The notes: generated by a model not told the origin, from the letters alone. DNA of 64,000 nucleotides from Rhizobium sp. Root274 (GCF_001429245.1 NZ_LMJE01000008.1:434001-498000), one strand, 5' to 3'. Numbered from the stretch's first letter, positions 44,654 through 56,811 are shown. Numbers and translations are program-made.

Positions 44654-45945
44654 GTTCGGACCGTTCGCATCGGCTTGTTCGGTCGATCCGCAGCAATCTC
44701 ATGGTGGCAACGGCGGCATTGGCCTTGCTGACGGCTGGAGGCGGCGTTGCGGCCACCGTCGAAATCTCAGGGGCGGTGATTGCGGGCGGTACGGTCGTGG
44801 TCAATTCGGAGGTCAAGAAGGTCCAGCATCCGGCCGGGGGGACGGTGGCCGAGATTCTCGTCTCCAACGGGCAGAGGGTGCGGGCTGGAGATCTCGTGGC
44901 GCGGCTGGACGCAACGGTAGCCAAGGCCAATCTCGCAATCGTCAGCAATTCGCTGGACGAACTCGTGGCCAAGCGGGGGCGGCTTCTGGCGGAGCGAGAC
45001 GGCCAAGACGCGATCGCATTTGATGCAGAGTTGCTGGCGCGCGCCGGAGACGAAAGTGTGCGTCATATTCTGACGAACGAGACCCGGGCCTTCTCGCTCC
45101 GCCGGGAGGCAAGGGATGGTCAGAAGGCTCAGCTACAGGAACGGATCGTCCAGCTCAGCGAACAGGTCACCGGGCTTCAAGAACAAGCGGTGGCGATGGA
45201 CGTGCAGGTCGATCTGGCGCGAAAGGATCTCGCGCTGGCGCAAAAGATGTGGGCGCAGAAGCTGGTCCAGTATTCGCGGCTGAATATGGCACAGCGGGAA
45301 AAGGCCGATCTCGACGGAGAGCTGGCCGGCATCCGGGCCAATATCGCACAGGCGAAAGCGCGTATTTCCGAGACCAATCTTGAGATTTTCCAGATCGACC
45401 AACAGCTTCGGGGAGACGTGGCGAAGGAATTGAATGATGTCAGTTCCGCGCTGTCGGAACTGAAGGAGCGGAAGGTCGCGGCGGAAGATCAGTTGCGGCG
45501 ACTGGATATTCGCGCACCACAAGACGGCACCATTCATCAGCTCAGCATCCATACGATCGGCGGGGTCATTCTCGCGCAGGAAACGCTCATGCTGATCGTG
45601 CCACAGTCGGACCTGCTGGTGGCGGACGTGCGGATCTCGCCGCAGGACATTGACCAGGTGCATATGGGACAGGGCGCCTTTCTGCGCTTTCCCGCCTTCA
45701 ACCAGCGCCTGACGCCTGAGCTTCAAGGCACCATCGAGCGTATCTCGCCCGATCTCGTCATCGACCCGCAGAGCCGGGCGGCCTATTACGAGGCGCGGCT
45801 GACACTCGAGCATGATGGCGATGCGCTGGCGCTCAAGCCGGGTATGCCCGTGGAGGCCTTTTTGCGTACGAATGACCGTACCGTCGCATCCTATCTGACC
45901 AAGCCTTTCACGGACTTTTTCTCCAAAGCGTTCCGGTCCGAATAG
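44650..45945 (+). CDS. Type I secretion membrane-fusion protein (PrsE/HlyD-like)
   Basis: The 431-residue periplasmic adaptor has a short cytoplasmic start, one membrane helix (about 18-38), a lipoyl half KVQHPAGGTVAEI, a long alpha-helical coiled-coil hairpin (about 100-280) and a beta-barrel part ending RTNDRTVASYLTKPFTDFF. It is translationally coupled (ATGA) to the ABC gene. No TolC-type outer-membrane gene is present in the window, so the third component must come from elsewhere. Confidence 0.93.
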   Translation: MSSDRSHRLVRSIRSNLMVATAALALLTAGGGVAATVEISGAVIAGGTVVVNSEVKKVQHPAGGTVAEILVSNGQRVRAGDLVARLDATVAKANLAIVSNSLDELVAKRGRLLAERDGQDAIAFDAELLARAGDESVRHILTNETRAFSLRREARDGQKAQLQERIVQLSEQVTGLQEQAVAMDVQVDLARKDLALAQKMWAQKLVQYSRLNMAQREKADLDGELAGIRANIAQAKARISETNLEIFQIDQQLRGDVAKELNDVSSALSELKERKVAAEDQLRRLDIRAPQDGTIHQLSIHTIGGVILAQETLMLIVPQSDLLVADVRISPQDIDQVHMGQGAFLRFPAFNQRLTPELQGTIERISPDLVIDPQSRAAYYEARLTLEHDGDALALKPGMPVEAFLRTNDRTVASYLTKPFTDFFSKAFRSE

Positions 45946-46336
45946 GCGACTGACAGGCTGCGCCGATCTGCTGCCATCATCCGCGGCATACAGAGCGATC
46001 TGGCGTTGCGCGGCATTCCACGTCTCCCCTTTGCGTTTGCAAGGGTTGGGCTGGTGTGCCGGGATTTGGGGGACGATCGTCGGCAGCCACGGAGTTTCCG
46101 ACTTGCCTCAGAGGGGGAAGGCATCATGGTACGGGCACTGCCGCTTGATGGTCTGTTTCCACCATCGCCAAGCCTTGAGTTGGGAGTGTCCATTGCGCTT
46201 TGGATCTGTCGATTGGTTGAAGAGCCGGTGACGAACTGGTAGTGCTCACTCCACACTAGCCCTGCGCCCGTGATGCGGAGTGTAGGCTTGAGCGTGTGGT
46301 CGCGCCCATCAAACGAATTCGACGGAAGGCAGAGAC
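45946..46336. other. Intergenic region, no supported gene
   Basis: About 390 bases lie between the secretion genes and the next short gene. Small frames exist on both strands but none resembles a known family or has a good ribosome binding site. It marks the right end of the polysaccharide locus. Confidence 0.4.
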
Positions 46337-46768
46337 ATGACGACGTCCGGCAAGAAGATCCGCATTTCGCAGCCCGTGAAGCAGGTGACGATCGATGCGG
46401 GATTGTTGCCCAAGGTCAAGCCCGGTGCTGCGGCAGCCTCGGGTGAGGCGAAGGTGAAGATCGTGGCGCCGATTGCGCCGAAGGCGGTGGCGCTGCGGCA
46501 GACGTTGAAGCAGCAGTCTGCCAAGGCAGCGATAGCACGGGTCGATGCAGCGATCGAAGCCAATGCGGTCTCGCCGACCGAGGCGAAGACGTTCGTTCTG
46601 TCGCTTGCTGCCCGATTCCTTGGTCGTGGTCCTGCCGCGGAAAAATGGTATCGCAGCCACCATATCGCCGAACTCGACGGCCGCACGCCGGCGCAGATGG
46701 TTCGGGCTGGCGAATTGCAGACACTGGTCGCGCATCTGCGGGCCGTTGCAGCGACTGCCAAGGCCTGA
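46337..46768 (+). CDS. Orphan MbcA/ParS-like antitoxin-type protein (DUF2384-like)
   Basis: This 143-residue protein has an Ala/Lys-rich N-terminus and a C-terminal helix bundle with ARFLGRGPAAEKWYR, LDGRTPAQMVRAGELQTLV. The pattern of a short helix, W, then GRTPxxMxRxGE resembles the C-terminal domain of Xre/MbcA/ParS antitoxins. No RES-domain toxin lies beside it, and the N-terminus lacks a clear helix-turn-helix. GGAAGG lies 8 nt upstream of the start. The function is unknown. Confidence 0.45.
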   Translation: MTTSGKKIRISQPVKQVTIDAGLLPKVKPGAAAASGEAKVKIVAPIAPKAVALRQTLKQQSAKAAIARVDAAIEANAVSPTEAKTFVLSLAARFLGRGPAAEKWYRSHHIAELDGRTPAQMVRAGELQTLVAHLRAVAATAKA

Positions 46769-47030
46769 TCAGGTCACCCGCTGCCCTGATGGGTGGGAGA
46801 AGCAAGCCTGGATCAACTGGACCAGGTCCTGGCGTAGAGCCTTGGTGCCTGCGCCATGCAACATAACTTCAATCAGCGTGATGACACGTCGGGTGCCCTG
46901 CCGAGGCGGAGATCTCTGCAATTCCGAAGTCGTGTGCACAATGCTCGTGTTTACGCTGTTGCAGCAGAAACATTGTGCGCTTGCGAGATGAATGTTAGCA
47001 CAGCCGGCATGAGGACACGGACCCCTGGCC

Positions 47031-48665
47031 ATGCTGCTTGCACCTCGCGATAGTTTCGACGATCTCCGCCGCGATTTCCGTTGGGAGATTCCTTCGGATT
47101 TCAACATCGGCCTGACGGTGGCGGACGACTGGGCGGCGAAGGCGCCGGATCGGGTTTGCCTCGAACACTTTTCTCCCGATGGCCAGCATCTCTCGATGAC
47201 CTATGGCGCGCTTGCCGCGCAATCGGCGCAGTTTGCCCATGCCCTGTGCAGCCTCGGGGTCCGGCGCGGCGATCGGGTTGCACTGCTTCTGCCGCAGTGT
47301 TTCGAGACGGTCATCGCCCATGTGGCGATCTACAAGATGGGGGCGATCGCGCTGCCGCTGGCGCTTTTGTTCGGCGAAGAGGCGCTGGAATATCGGCTGA
47401 AGGATGCCGGCGCGAGCGTCGTTATGACCAATGCTTTCGGCCTGTCGCGGCTTGAGCCGATCCGAGCGCGGCTTACCGGCTTGCGCGCGATCGTCTCGAT
47501 CGACGGGCCCGCGCAGGGTGTCGTGGGCTTTGCCGACCTTCTGGATGGGCAGCCTTCGGTCTTCGACGTGGTCGAGAGCGGTCCTGATGAGCCGGCCCTG
47601 ATGATCTACACGTCCGGCACCACGGGGCCGCCTAAGGGGGCGCTGCATGGCCATCGAGTGCTGGCGGGACATATTCCCGGTTTCCAGCTGGCGCATGAAT
47701 TTCTGCCGCAGCCGGGTGACAAGATCTGGACGCCGTCGGACTGGGCCTGGGCGGGCGGGCTGCTCAACGCGCTGCTGCCGGCCCTTATGCTGGGCGTGCC
47801 CGTCGTCTCGTCGCCCGCGCAGAAATTCGATCCGCATATGGCTTTCCGGATCATGGCCGAGATGAAGGTCAGGAACGCCTTCATTCCGCCGACCGCGCTC
47901 AGATTGCTGAAGGCGGTGGAGAACCCACGGGCGCGCTATGACCTTGTCCTGCGCAGCATCGGATCGGCGGGAGAATCGCTCGGGCGCGAGACCTATGAAT
48001 GGGTGAAATCGGCGCTCGGCATCGTACCCAACGAATTCTACGGCCAGACGGAATGCAATTTCGTCCTGTCCTCGGCGGCGCATCTGGGTGTGACGAAGGG
48101 TGGTTTCATCGGCAAGGCGGTACCGGGGCATGAGGTGGCGATCATCGATGATCAGGGTCGGGTTCTGCCGGCTGGCGAGACGGGGCAGGTCGCGGTGCGG
48201 CGGCCGGATCCGGTGATGTTTCTCGGCTACTGGAACAATCCCGAGGCGACCGAGGCGAAATTCGTCGGCGACTGGATGAAGACCGGGGATCTCGGGCGGC
48301 AGGACGCGGAGGGCTATGTGCAGTTCTTCGGCCGTGACGACGATGTCATCACCTCGTCGGGTTACCGCATCGGGCCGGCGGAGATCGAGGACTGTTTGAG
48401 CGGCCATCCAGCCGTGCGGCTGGCGGCCGTCATCGGCAAGCCGGATGCCTTGAGGACCGAGATCGTCAAGGCCTTCGTCGTGCTGCAGCCGGGTTTTGCG
48501 CCAAGCGAGGTGCTGGCGTCCGAGATCCGGGACTGGGTAAAACACCGGCTGTCGATGCATGAATATCCGCGCGAGATCGAATTCGTCGGTGAGCTTCCGC
48601 TGACCACCAGCGGCAAGGTGATCCGGCGCTCTCTGCGCGATGGCGAGATCGCCAAGGCGAGCTAG
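47031..48665 (+). CDS. Acyl-CoA synthetase, AMP-binding family
   Basis: The 544-residue enzyme activates a carboxylic acid to its CoA thioester through an acyl-adenylate. It has the P-loop YTSGTTGPPKG, the adenine region YGQTECN, GDLGRQDAEGYVQFFGRDDD with the hinge, and the acylating lysine in TTSGKVIRRS. Overall it looks like medium-chain/short-chain synthetases used in fatty-acid uptake; the actual acid is not clear. It is a single gene; the 262-nt region before it holds nothing I recognise. Confidence 0.9.
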   Translation: MLLAPRDSFDDLRRDFRWEIPSDFNIGLTVADDWAAKAPDRVCLEHFSPDGQHLSMTYGALAAQSAQFAHALCSLGVRRGDRVALLLPQCFETVIAHVAIYKMGAIALPLALLFGEEALEYRLKDAGASVVMTNAFGLSRLEPIRARLTGLRAIVSIDGPAQGVVGFADLLDGQPSVFDVVESGPDEPALMIYTSGTTGPPKGALHGHRVLAGHIPGFQLAHEFLPQPGDKIWTPSDWAWAGGLLNALLPALMLGVPVVSSPAQKFDPHMAFRIMAEMKVRNAFIPPTALRLLKAVENPRARYDLVLRSIGSAGESLGRETYEWVKSALGIVPNEFYGQTECNFVLSSAAHLGVTKGGFIGKAVPGHEVAIIDDQGRVLPAGETGQVAVRRPDPVMFLGYWNNPEATEAKFVGDWMKTGDLGRQDAEGYVQFFGRDDDVITSSGYRIGPAEIEDCLSGHPAVRLAAVIGKPDALRTEIVKAFVVLQPGFAPSEVLASEIRDWVKHRLSMHEYPREIEFVGELPLTTSGKVIRRSLRDGEIAKAS

Positions 48666-48815
48666 AGCCGCTCGTTTTGAAATGGAGGCAGTTCGGCCGC
48701 CTGATCGACCGGCCGGCTTGGCCGTAGGCTGTGGCTACGACACGCGCCGGCCGGTCACCATCCGGCTCCGTTTCAGCCAACAGAACTGATCCCATTTACA
48801 AATGAACGGCTCTCA

Positions 48816-50087
48816 TCAGCCGCCGAAGCGGCGGTTCAGCACCTTGTCGCGCAGGATGCGGGCGATGTTGCGGGTGTTGCGATACATGTGCAGCTGGGCG
48901 CCCACCTGGCGCACGTCGCGGTCGGTGTTGGAGCGCAGGCCAATCACCAGCGTGCCCATGGGTTCCCGCTCTTTCCAGAAGCGCGCCATGATCGGATGGT
49001 CCGGCATGGCGCAGCTGTCGGTGCGTCTGATATTGGCGTCGTCGAGATGCCATTCGGTGAGATCGGCGACCAGCAGCTTGCCCGGCGAGAAGCGGGCATA
49101 GGTCTCGTTAAAGGCCGTCTTCCAGGTATAGGCCTCGCCGGCCATGATGAAGACCACCATCGAGGCAATTGCCCGACCGTCAAGGTCAAGCGTGTGAATG
49201 CGGACCTGATCGGCTTCTGCAAGATTGGTGATGGCTTCGCGGGCGAAGGCAGCGCGCAGGCGGTCGTTGACCATGGCGGTGCGCTTGCGCCCCTTCCAGC
49301 CGCTCGCTTCAAGCGCGAGGAATTCTTCCATGCGCACGCGAATTTCCTCGGGCTGGCGGGCGACATTGTAGGTGACGGAGCCGATCTCGCAGAGCAGGCG
49401 GAACTGGCGGCGCATCTCGCGCAGGTGGTTCTTGTTGAGCAACGCGCGCAGATAGGTTTCGCCGTCGTCCAGGCTTTCCAGCATCGGGCGTTCATAGGTG
49501 GTGGTGACGGTCAGCGGCAGGTCGCGGCTGATGGCAACGGCGCGGGCGAGCTGGGCAAAACGGCCGTCGAGCCTGAGATCCGGCAGAACGAGCACACCGG
49601 GAAGCTTGACTTCCGGACGGCCGAGCACTTCCAGGAGGTTGTCCAGCGTCTCGGCTGCCCCTTCGGCATCGAGCAGCGGTGTGCCGAGGGGTCCGAAGGG
49701 GTTGGACCAGATGCGGATGATCGAGGGGCCGACGGAAAAACCGGGCTTTTCAACTGAGTAAGGAAAGAGCATGCGCAGCCGCGAGCGGCGCTCATCCTCG
49801 TCTCGGATGACGGCGAGGCGGACCTGCCGCTCTTCGAGACGTGGCATGGCGGGCGCCAGAAAACGCGGGGCGAAGAAGACATTGGCTTCCATGACGCGGT
49901 AGGTCAGGTGCTCCAGTTCGTCCTGTAGGTCGTATCCCATCTGGCCGGGATAGATGCTCAGGCGGCGGCCGGGGCGGCCGACCGCAATCTCGGCTTCCGC
50001 ACCATGCCGCATGTCGCCGCCGGTCAGGCTGCCGATCAGGCGGTTGGCGCCGCTGTTCATGCTTTCGGTATAGAGACGATCGGTCAT
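48816..50087 (-). CDS. GNAT-type acyltransferase (CelD/FemAB-like)
   Basis: The 423-residue protein matches the GNAT/FemAB-like family found in cellulose and polysaccharide loci (CelD-like). The acetyltransferase core is in the C-terminal half: SGWKGRKRTAM, LDLDGRAIASMVVFI and the YARFSPGKLLVADL segment. There is no signal peptide, so the protein is cytoplasmic. Its ATG overlaps the flippase stop (ATGA), indicating cotranslation, and the three-gene operon suggests modification of an exported glycan. The substrate is unknown. Confidence 0.75.
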   Translation of the reverse strand: MTDRLYTESMNSGANRLIGSLTGGDMRHGAEAEIAVGRPGRRLSIYPGQMGYDLQDELEHLTYRVMEANVFFAPRFLAPAMPRLEERQVRLAVIRDEDERRSRLRMLFPYSVEKPGFSVGPSIIRIWSNPFGPLGTPLLDAEGAAETLDNLLEVLGRPEVKLPGVLVLPDLRLDGRFAQLARAVAISRDLPLTVTTTYERPMLESLDDGETYLRALLNKNHLREMRRQFRLLCEIGSVTYNVARQPEEIRVRMEEFLALEASGWKGRKRTAMVNDRLRAAFAREAITNLAEADQVRIHTLDLDGRAIASMVVFIMAGEAYTWKTAFNETYARFSPGKLLVADLTEWHLDDANIRRTDSCAMPDHPIMARFWKEREPMGTLVIGLRSNTDRDVRQVGAQLHMYRNTRNIARILRDKVLNRRFGG

Positions 50088-51478
50088 GTGGCTTTCGCCT
50101 CCATCCTGTGGATCAGGGCGAGCGGATCGGCAAAGGCGAAGACGACGACGCCGAGCGCGCGGCGTACGGCCAGATGCAGCAGCAGTGCTTCTACCGCCAT
50201 GGCGCTGGCGGTTGCGGTTGCAGCGCCGGCCAGACCCAGATGCGGGATCAGGGACACGTTAAGGCTGATATTGGTGGTAAGCGCCAGCACATAGACGCCG
50301 ACGCAAAGCTTTTGCCGCCCGGCCATGGTGAGCAGCATTTCGGCCGGACCCACCATGGCTTTCGCCATGTTGCCGGCAAAGAGGATCGCCATCAGCACGT
50401 AGCCGGCGGTGAAGGCGGGTCCGAACATGCCGAGCAGGAATTCGCCGAGGAGAAGGACAAGTGCGCCGACGGCAAGCGAAGGCCAGAATGTCCAGCGGGC
50501 GGCTGTCCCGGCGAAACCGGCGAGCCCCTTGCGATTGCCTTCGGCCATGAGTGCGGAGAAGCGCGGCGTGGCGCCGGCCTTGACGGCGAAGAAGACGAAC
50601 TGGACGAGCGCCATGGTCTTGGCGGCGGCGAAATAGATCGCCACCTGATCTGGCGGCAGGTAGAGGCCGACGACGATGACGTCGGAATTGGTCAGCAGAA
50701 AGCCGAAGCCCTCGATCAGGAAGATCGGAAAGGCGACGCGGAACCAGGCAAGGAAATCGATCTTGCGGACACCCTTCTCGTAGCGACGCACAAGGCGGCG
50801 ATCGACGGTGAGGAACTGCCCGATGGTGGTTAAATAGGTGGCGCCGAGGGCGGCCTGCATGGCGGTGGTGGCCGAGGCCGGCGCGCCGAGGCTGACGGCT
50901 GCCATCATGAAGACGAGGATCAGCGTTGGGCGGATGATATAGGTGGGGCTCATGGCGACCACCGGCCAGCGATTGGCGCGGGCCGTGCCGTCGAGCACGT
51001 CGCCGAGCGCGATCATCGGCAGGGCAAAGAGTGCGAGGAAGAGCGGGATCAGGTAGTAGCCTTCGATCCGGTCACCGAACAGATGAAGCGCTGCCATGCC
51101 GATCAGCACGAAGGTGCTGGCACTCAGCATGGCGAAGACGCGGGCGGTCATGGTGAGGCCGCGGATTTCGGCTTCCGCCTTGTCGAGATCGTATTGCGGC
51201 AGGAAGCGGATGACGGCCGTCGGGAAGCCGAGGCAGGAGAAATTGCCGGCCAGCACGACCAGAACCCAGACGAAGACGAAGATGCCGTATTCGAATTCGC
51301 CCATCAGGCGGGCCTGGATGATCTGCGAGACGAAAGCGATGGCGGCGCTCAATACCCGGATGGCAAAGGCGACTACGGCCATCAGCCGGGCGCGAGACTG
51401 GTCATCGTCAGCACGCAGCGCGCGGGCCAGAGCCGGGCCTGCGGGCAACCATTTCTCCGCTGCTTCCAGAACAGTCAT
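50084..51478 (-). CDS. Polysaccharide flippase-like membrane protein
   Basis: The 464-residue protein has about 12-14 hydrophobic helices and matches the MATE/Wzx-type oligosaccharide flippase superfamily: RARLMAVVAFAIRVLSAAI at the start, GEFEYGIFVFVW and an AKTMALVQFVFFAVK helix. These proteins move lipid-linked oligosaccharides across the inner membrane. The start is uncertain: ATG 51478 or GTG 51502, neither with a clear ribosome binding site. It follows the acyltransferase gene and is coupled to the GNAT gene. Confidence 0.85.
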   Translation of the reverse strand: MTVLEAAEKWLPAGPALARALRADDDQSRARLMAVVAFAIRVLSAAIAFVSQIIQARLMGEFEYGIFVFVWVLVVLAGNFSCLGFPTAVIRFLPQYDLDKAEAEIRGLTMTARVFAMLSASTFVLIGMAALHLFGDRIEGYYLIPLFLALFALPMIALGDVLDGTARANRWPVVAMSPTYIIRPTLILVFMMAAVSLGAPASATTAMQAALGATYLTTIGQFLTVDRRLVRRYEKGVRKIDFLAWFRVAFPIFLIEGFGFLLTNSDVIVVGLYLPPDQVAIYFAAAKTMALVQFVFFAVKAGATPRFSALMAEGNRKGLAGFAGTAARWTFWPSLAVGALVLLLGEFLLGMFGPAFTAGYVLMAILFAGNMAKAMVGPAEMLLTMAGRQKLCVGVYVLALTTNISLNVSLIPHLGLAGAATATASAMAVEALLLHLAVRRALGVVVFAFADPLALIHRMEAKAT

Positions 51479-51538
51479 CGTGACGAACGCAATACTTCTC
51501 ACAGGGACGGGCGTGATGTGAGTGTTGACACATCAGGG

Positions 51539-52744
51539 TTAACGAAGTGTGCCCTCGACGGGGGCGGGCGGTGCCTTCGAAGCGATTTCGGACCGCAACG
51601 GAAGTCCGTTGAAAAGGAAGAGGGCGAGGCGGCTTTTTCGCAGGATGCGGTGTGCGCCGTAGGAGAGGCAAAGGGTCGCCATGCAGACCATTGCAAACTC
51701 GAGGACTGGAGGCCAGGCGACCAGGAGGAAGAGGGTCACCAAGGCGTAGATCAGGGGATGATGGAGGAGATAGATGGTGAAGGAGGCATCGACGACGCGG
51801 TCCACGGTCCGGCTAGGCCTGTTCCAGAAGCGGGTGGCGCATCCGATCAGGACGGCGCTCATCAGGATGGCAGCGATGGCATCGGCGGCATTGTAGAGAA
51901 TTTCCAGAGCAAGACCCGTTCGGCCGCGCAGGAGCGAGGCGGCGATGGCAGAGGCGACAGCGATCGCGGGCAGGATAGAGCCGCCCTGCCAGACGAGATG
52001 GGACCGCAGGTCCGGCACGGCCCGCAGGACGACGCCGAGCAGGAAGAAGGGCAGGTATCGCAGATAGGGGTCCACGCCATGGGCGAGCAGGAAGGTAAGG
52101 CCCGACGGCATTGCGAGCAGCGAGACATGCGATAACGCGATGGCGACTTCCCAGAGCATGGCGAAGACCAGCACTGTCGGCAATGCGAAGCCGCCGTGGC
52201 GCCTGAGCAAATCCCCTGCCGACCGAAGCTGCGGGCTCCAGCCATTCGCCTGGACCAGCGCCAGCGTCAGCGCAATCAACGTGCTGTAGGCGAGCAGTGC
52301 CGGCAGGAACCAAAGATGCATGATCCAGCCGAAACCGGGATGGGTCACATCATAGACTGCCTTATCCATGGCGTGCGGCATGGTCATGACGCCGGTCAGG
52401 GCATCCTTCAGGTCGACAAAGAACAACTGCGGCGGTGCAAGGAGAACAAGTCCGGTCAAGAAGGGGACGCCGAGCCGGACGAAGCGGCCGCGCAGCCATT
52501 CCAAGGGCGGCCGGCGGGCGAGCAGCATGGCGGCGAAATAACCGGCGACCATGAAGAAAGCGGGCATGCGGAAGGTGACCAGAAAGCCGCTCAGGAAGGT
52601 CAATGCCTCGCTCTTTTCCAGCGACTGCACATCCCAGAGGACGCGCGTGTTATAGGCCATGGCGGCATGATAGGGGATGCCGAGCAGCATCAGGAGCGCC
52701 CGCAGAGAATCCCAGTGATGCTCGCGCCCTGGCGCAACTGACAT
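51539..52744 (-). CDS. Acyltransferase 3 family membrane protein (OpgC/OafA-like)
   Basis: The 401-residue inner-membrane enzyme has ten or so hydrophobic helices and starts with the family pattern SLRALLMLLGIPYHAAMAY, where the histidine is the usual catalytic residue. MPAFFMVAGYFAA and TIYLLHHPLIY are also typical. Such proteins O-acylate glycans. The start at 52744 has GGGAG 7 nt upstream. It is the first gene of the acyltransferase-flippase-GNAT operon; whether this glycan is the alginate-like polymer is unknown. Confidence 0.88.
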   Translation of the reverse strand: MSVAPGREHHWDSLRALLMLLGIPYHAAMAYNTRVLWDVQSLEKSEALTFLSGFLVTFRMPAFFMVAGYFAAMLLARRPPLEWLRGRFVRLGVPFLTGLVLLAPPQLFFVDLKDALTGVMTMPHAMDKAVYDVTHPGFGWIMHLWFLPALLAYSTLIALTLALVQANGWSPQLRSAGDLLRRHGGFALPTVLVFAMLWEVAIALSHVSLLAMPSGLTFLLAHGVDPYLRYLPFFLLGVVLRAVPDLRSHLVWQGGSILPAIAVASAIAASLLRGRTGLALEILYNAADAIAAILMSAVLIGCATRFWNRPSRTVDRVVDASFTIYLLHHPLIYALVTLFLLVAWPPVLEFAMVCMATLCLSYGAHRILRKSRLALFLFNGLPLRSEIASKAPPAPVEGTLR

Positions 52745-52951
52745 GGCATCGCTCCCGTCTCGTGGAATTCGGAGGGAGGGGCCAATACCGCGTCCCGATC
52801 CTTGCACCAGTCTTGCAGTCAAAGGTTTAGAAACCTTCAAGCAGGACCTGCGAGGGGTGGGGTCGGGGCGGGTGGCGGCAGGACTGCCCTTTGTGCGCCC
52901 TCGTCGGCGCCTTCATGTTGAGCCCGCGCGATTTCGTTGTTTCAAAATGCA

Positions 52952-52980
52952 GAACGCCCGCGTTTTTAGCGCGGGCGTTC
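52952..52980 (-). terminator. Terminator of secA
   Basis: The 11-bp stem GAACGCCCGCG / CGCGGGCGTTC encloses a 7-nt loop and lies about 30 nt past the secA stop on the minus strand; TTTTG follows a few bases further on. Confidence 0.75.
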
Positions 52981-53011
52981 TAGGTTGGTTTGGTCGGTGT
53001 CTGCGCCTGGA

Positions 53012-55711
<2,700 letters not shown>

Positions 55712-55956
55712 ATCGATGGTCCTTTCTGACCTTCGTCATAACGTTGACCCAGTCTTCCGGCCCTTATGAGCACAGACGAATAGGCGCAAGGCGTCCCGAA
55801 ACTACTCTGGACGCGAGGTTGCGTGACAGATAAGAGGGGGGTCGAATGATGTCAACGGCGCAGGGCCATGGGAAAGACCTGCTTTTGTGGGGCGTCTGAC
55901 AATTTTTTGCCTGATTCGAACGGTCTTCAAACGGTTCACCATCCGAAAGGTCTTTC

Positions 55957-56811
55957 ATGCTTCGCCTCAATAAATTCGTGCTTGCCGCCTGCGTTTCGCT
56001 CATCGCCTTCCAGGGCGTTGCCGCTGCCGAGGATGCCGTGGTCGCCAAGGTCGGCTCCCTGGAAATCAAGCAGTCCGAGCTCGACCTCGCTGTTGCCAAT
56101 CTCGACCCGCAGCTCGCCCAGCTGCCCGACGAACAGAAGAAGGTGGCGGCCCTGTCCGGCGCTATCGACGTCAAGTTGCTGGCCTCCAATGCCGAAGCTG
56201 CCGGCATGAAGGACGATCCGGAATATCAGCGCCGCATGGCCTATATCGCCGAGCGCGAACTGCACAACGCCTTCTTCAAGAAGAACGTCGTTGATGCCGT
56301 GACCACGGAAGAGGTCAAGGCCCGCTACGACAAGGAAGTCGCCGGCCTTCCGAAGCAGGAAGAAATCCGCGCGCGCCACATCCTGGTGAAGACGGAAGAG
56401 GAAGCCAAGGCTGTTATCGCCGAACTCGACGCCGGCAAGAGCTTCGTTGATCTTGCCAAGGAAAAGTCCACCGACCCGAACAAGTCGGAAGGCGGCGATC
56501 TCGGCTACTTCACCAAGGGCCGCATGGTTCCGGAATTCGAAGAAGCAGCGTTCGCACTTGAGAAGGGTGCCTACACCAAGACCCCGGTCAAGACGCAGTT
56601 CGGCTTCCACGTCATCCTGCTCGAAGACAAGCGCGAAGCCGCCCCGCCGGCTTTTGAGGCCGTCGAGCAGCAGGTTCGCCAGCTCGTGATGCGTGACAAG
56701 TATCTGGCCCTGATCGAGAAGGCCAAGACCGAGCAGAAGGTCGAGATCGTCGACGAGACCCTGCGCAAGGGTTATGAAGAGGCGAACAAGCAGGAACAGC
56801 AGCAGCAGTAA
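55957..56811 (+). CDS. Periplasmic peptidyl-prolyl cis-trans isomerase (parvulin)
   Basis: The 284-residue product has a signal peptide (cleavage near VAA-AE), a SurA-type N-terminal helical part with a parvulin domain (about 140-235) bearing EEIRARHILVKTEEEAK, GGDLGYFTKGRMVPEFEEAAF and TQFGFHVILLED, and a charged Gln-rich tail. It assists folding of exported proteins. GAAAGG lies 8 nt before the start. Divergent placement next to secA is common in rhizobia. Confidence 0.93.
   Translation: MLRLNKFVLAACVSLIAFQGVAAAEDAVVAKVGSLEIKQSELDLAVANLDPQLAQLPDEQKKVAALSGAIDVKLLASNAEAAGMKDDPEYQRRMAYIAERELHNAFFKKNVVDAVTTEEVKARYDKEVAGLPKQEEIRARHILVKTEEEAKAVIAELDAGKSFVDLAKEKSTDPNKSEGGDLGYFTKGRMVPEFEEAAFALEKGAYTKTPVKTQFGFHVILLEDKREAAPPAFEAVEQQVRQLVMRDKYLALIEKAKTEQKVEIVDETLRKGYEEANKQEQQQQ

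Noticed and set aside
46769..47107. 112-residue minus-strand frame in the gap before the acyl-CoA synthetase
   Set aside because: The conserved-looking C-terminus could not be tied to a family and its start lies within the neighbouring gene.
46995..48560. 521-residue minus-strand frame opposite the acyl-CoA synthetase
   Set aside because: It is Arg/His-rich, lacks family features and is the mirror of a well-supported gene.
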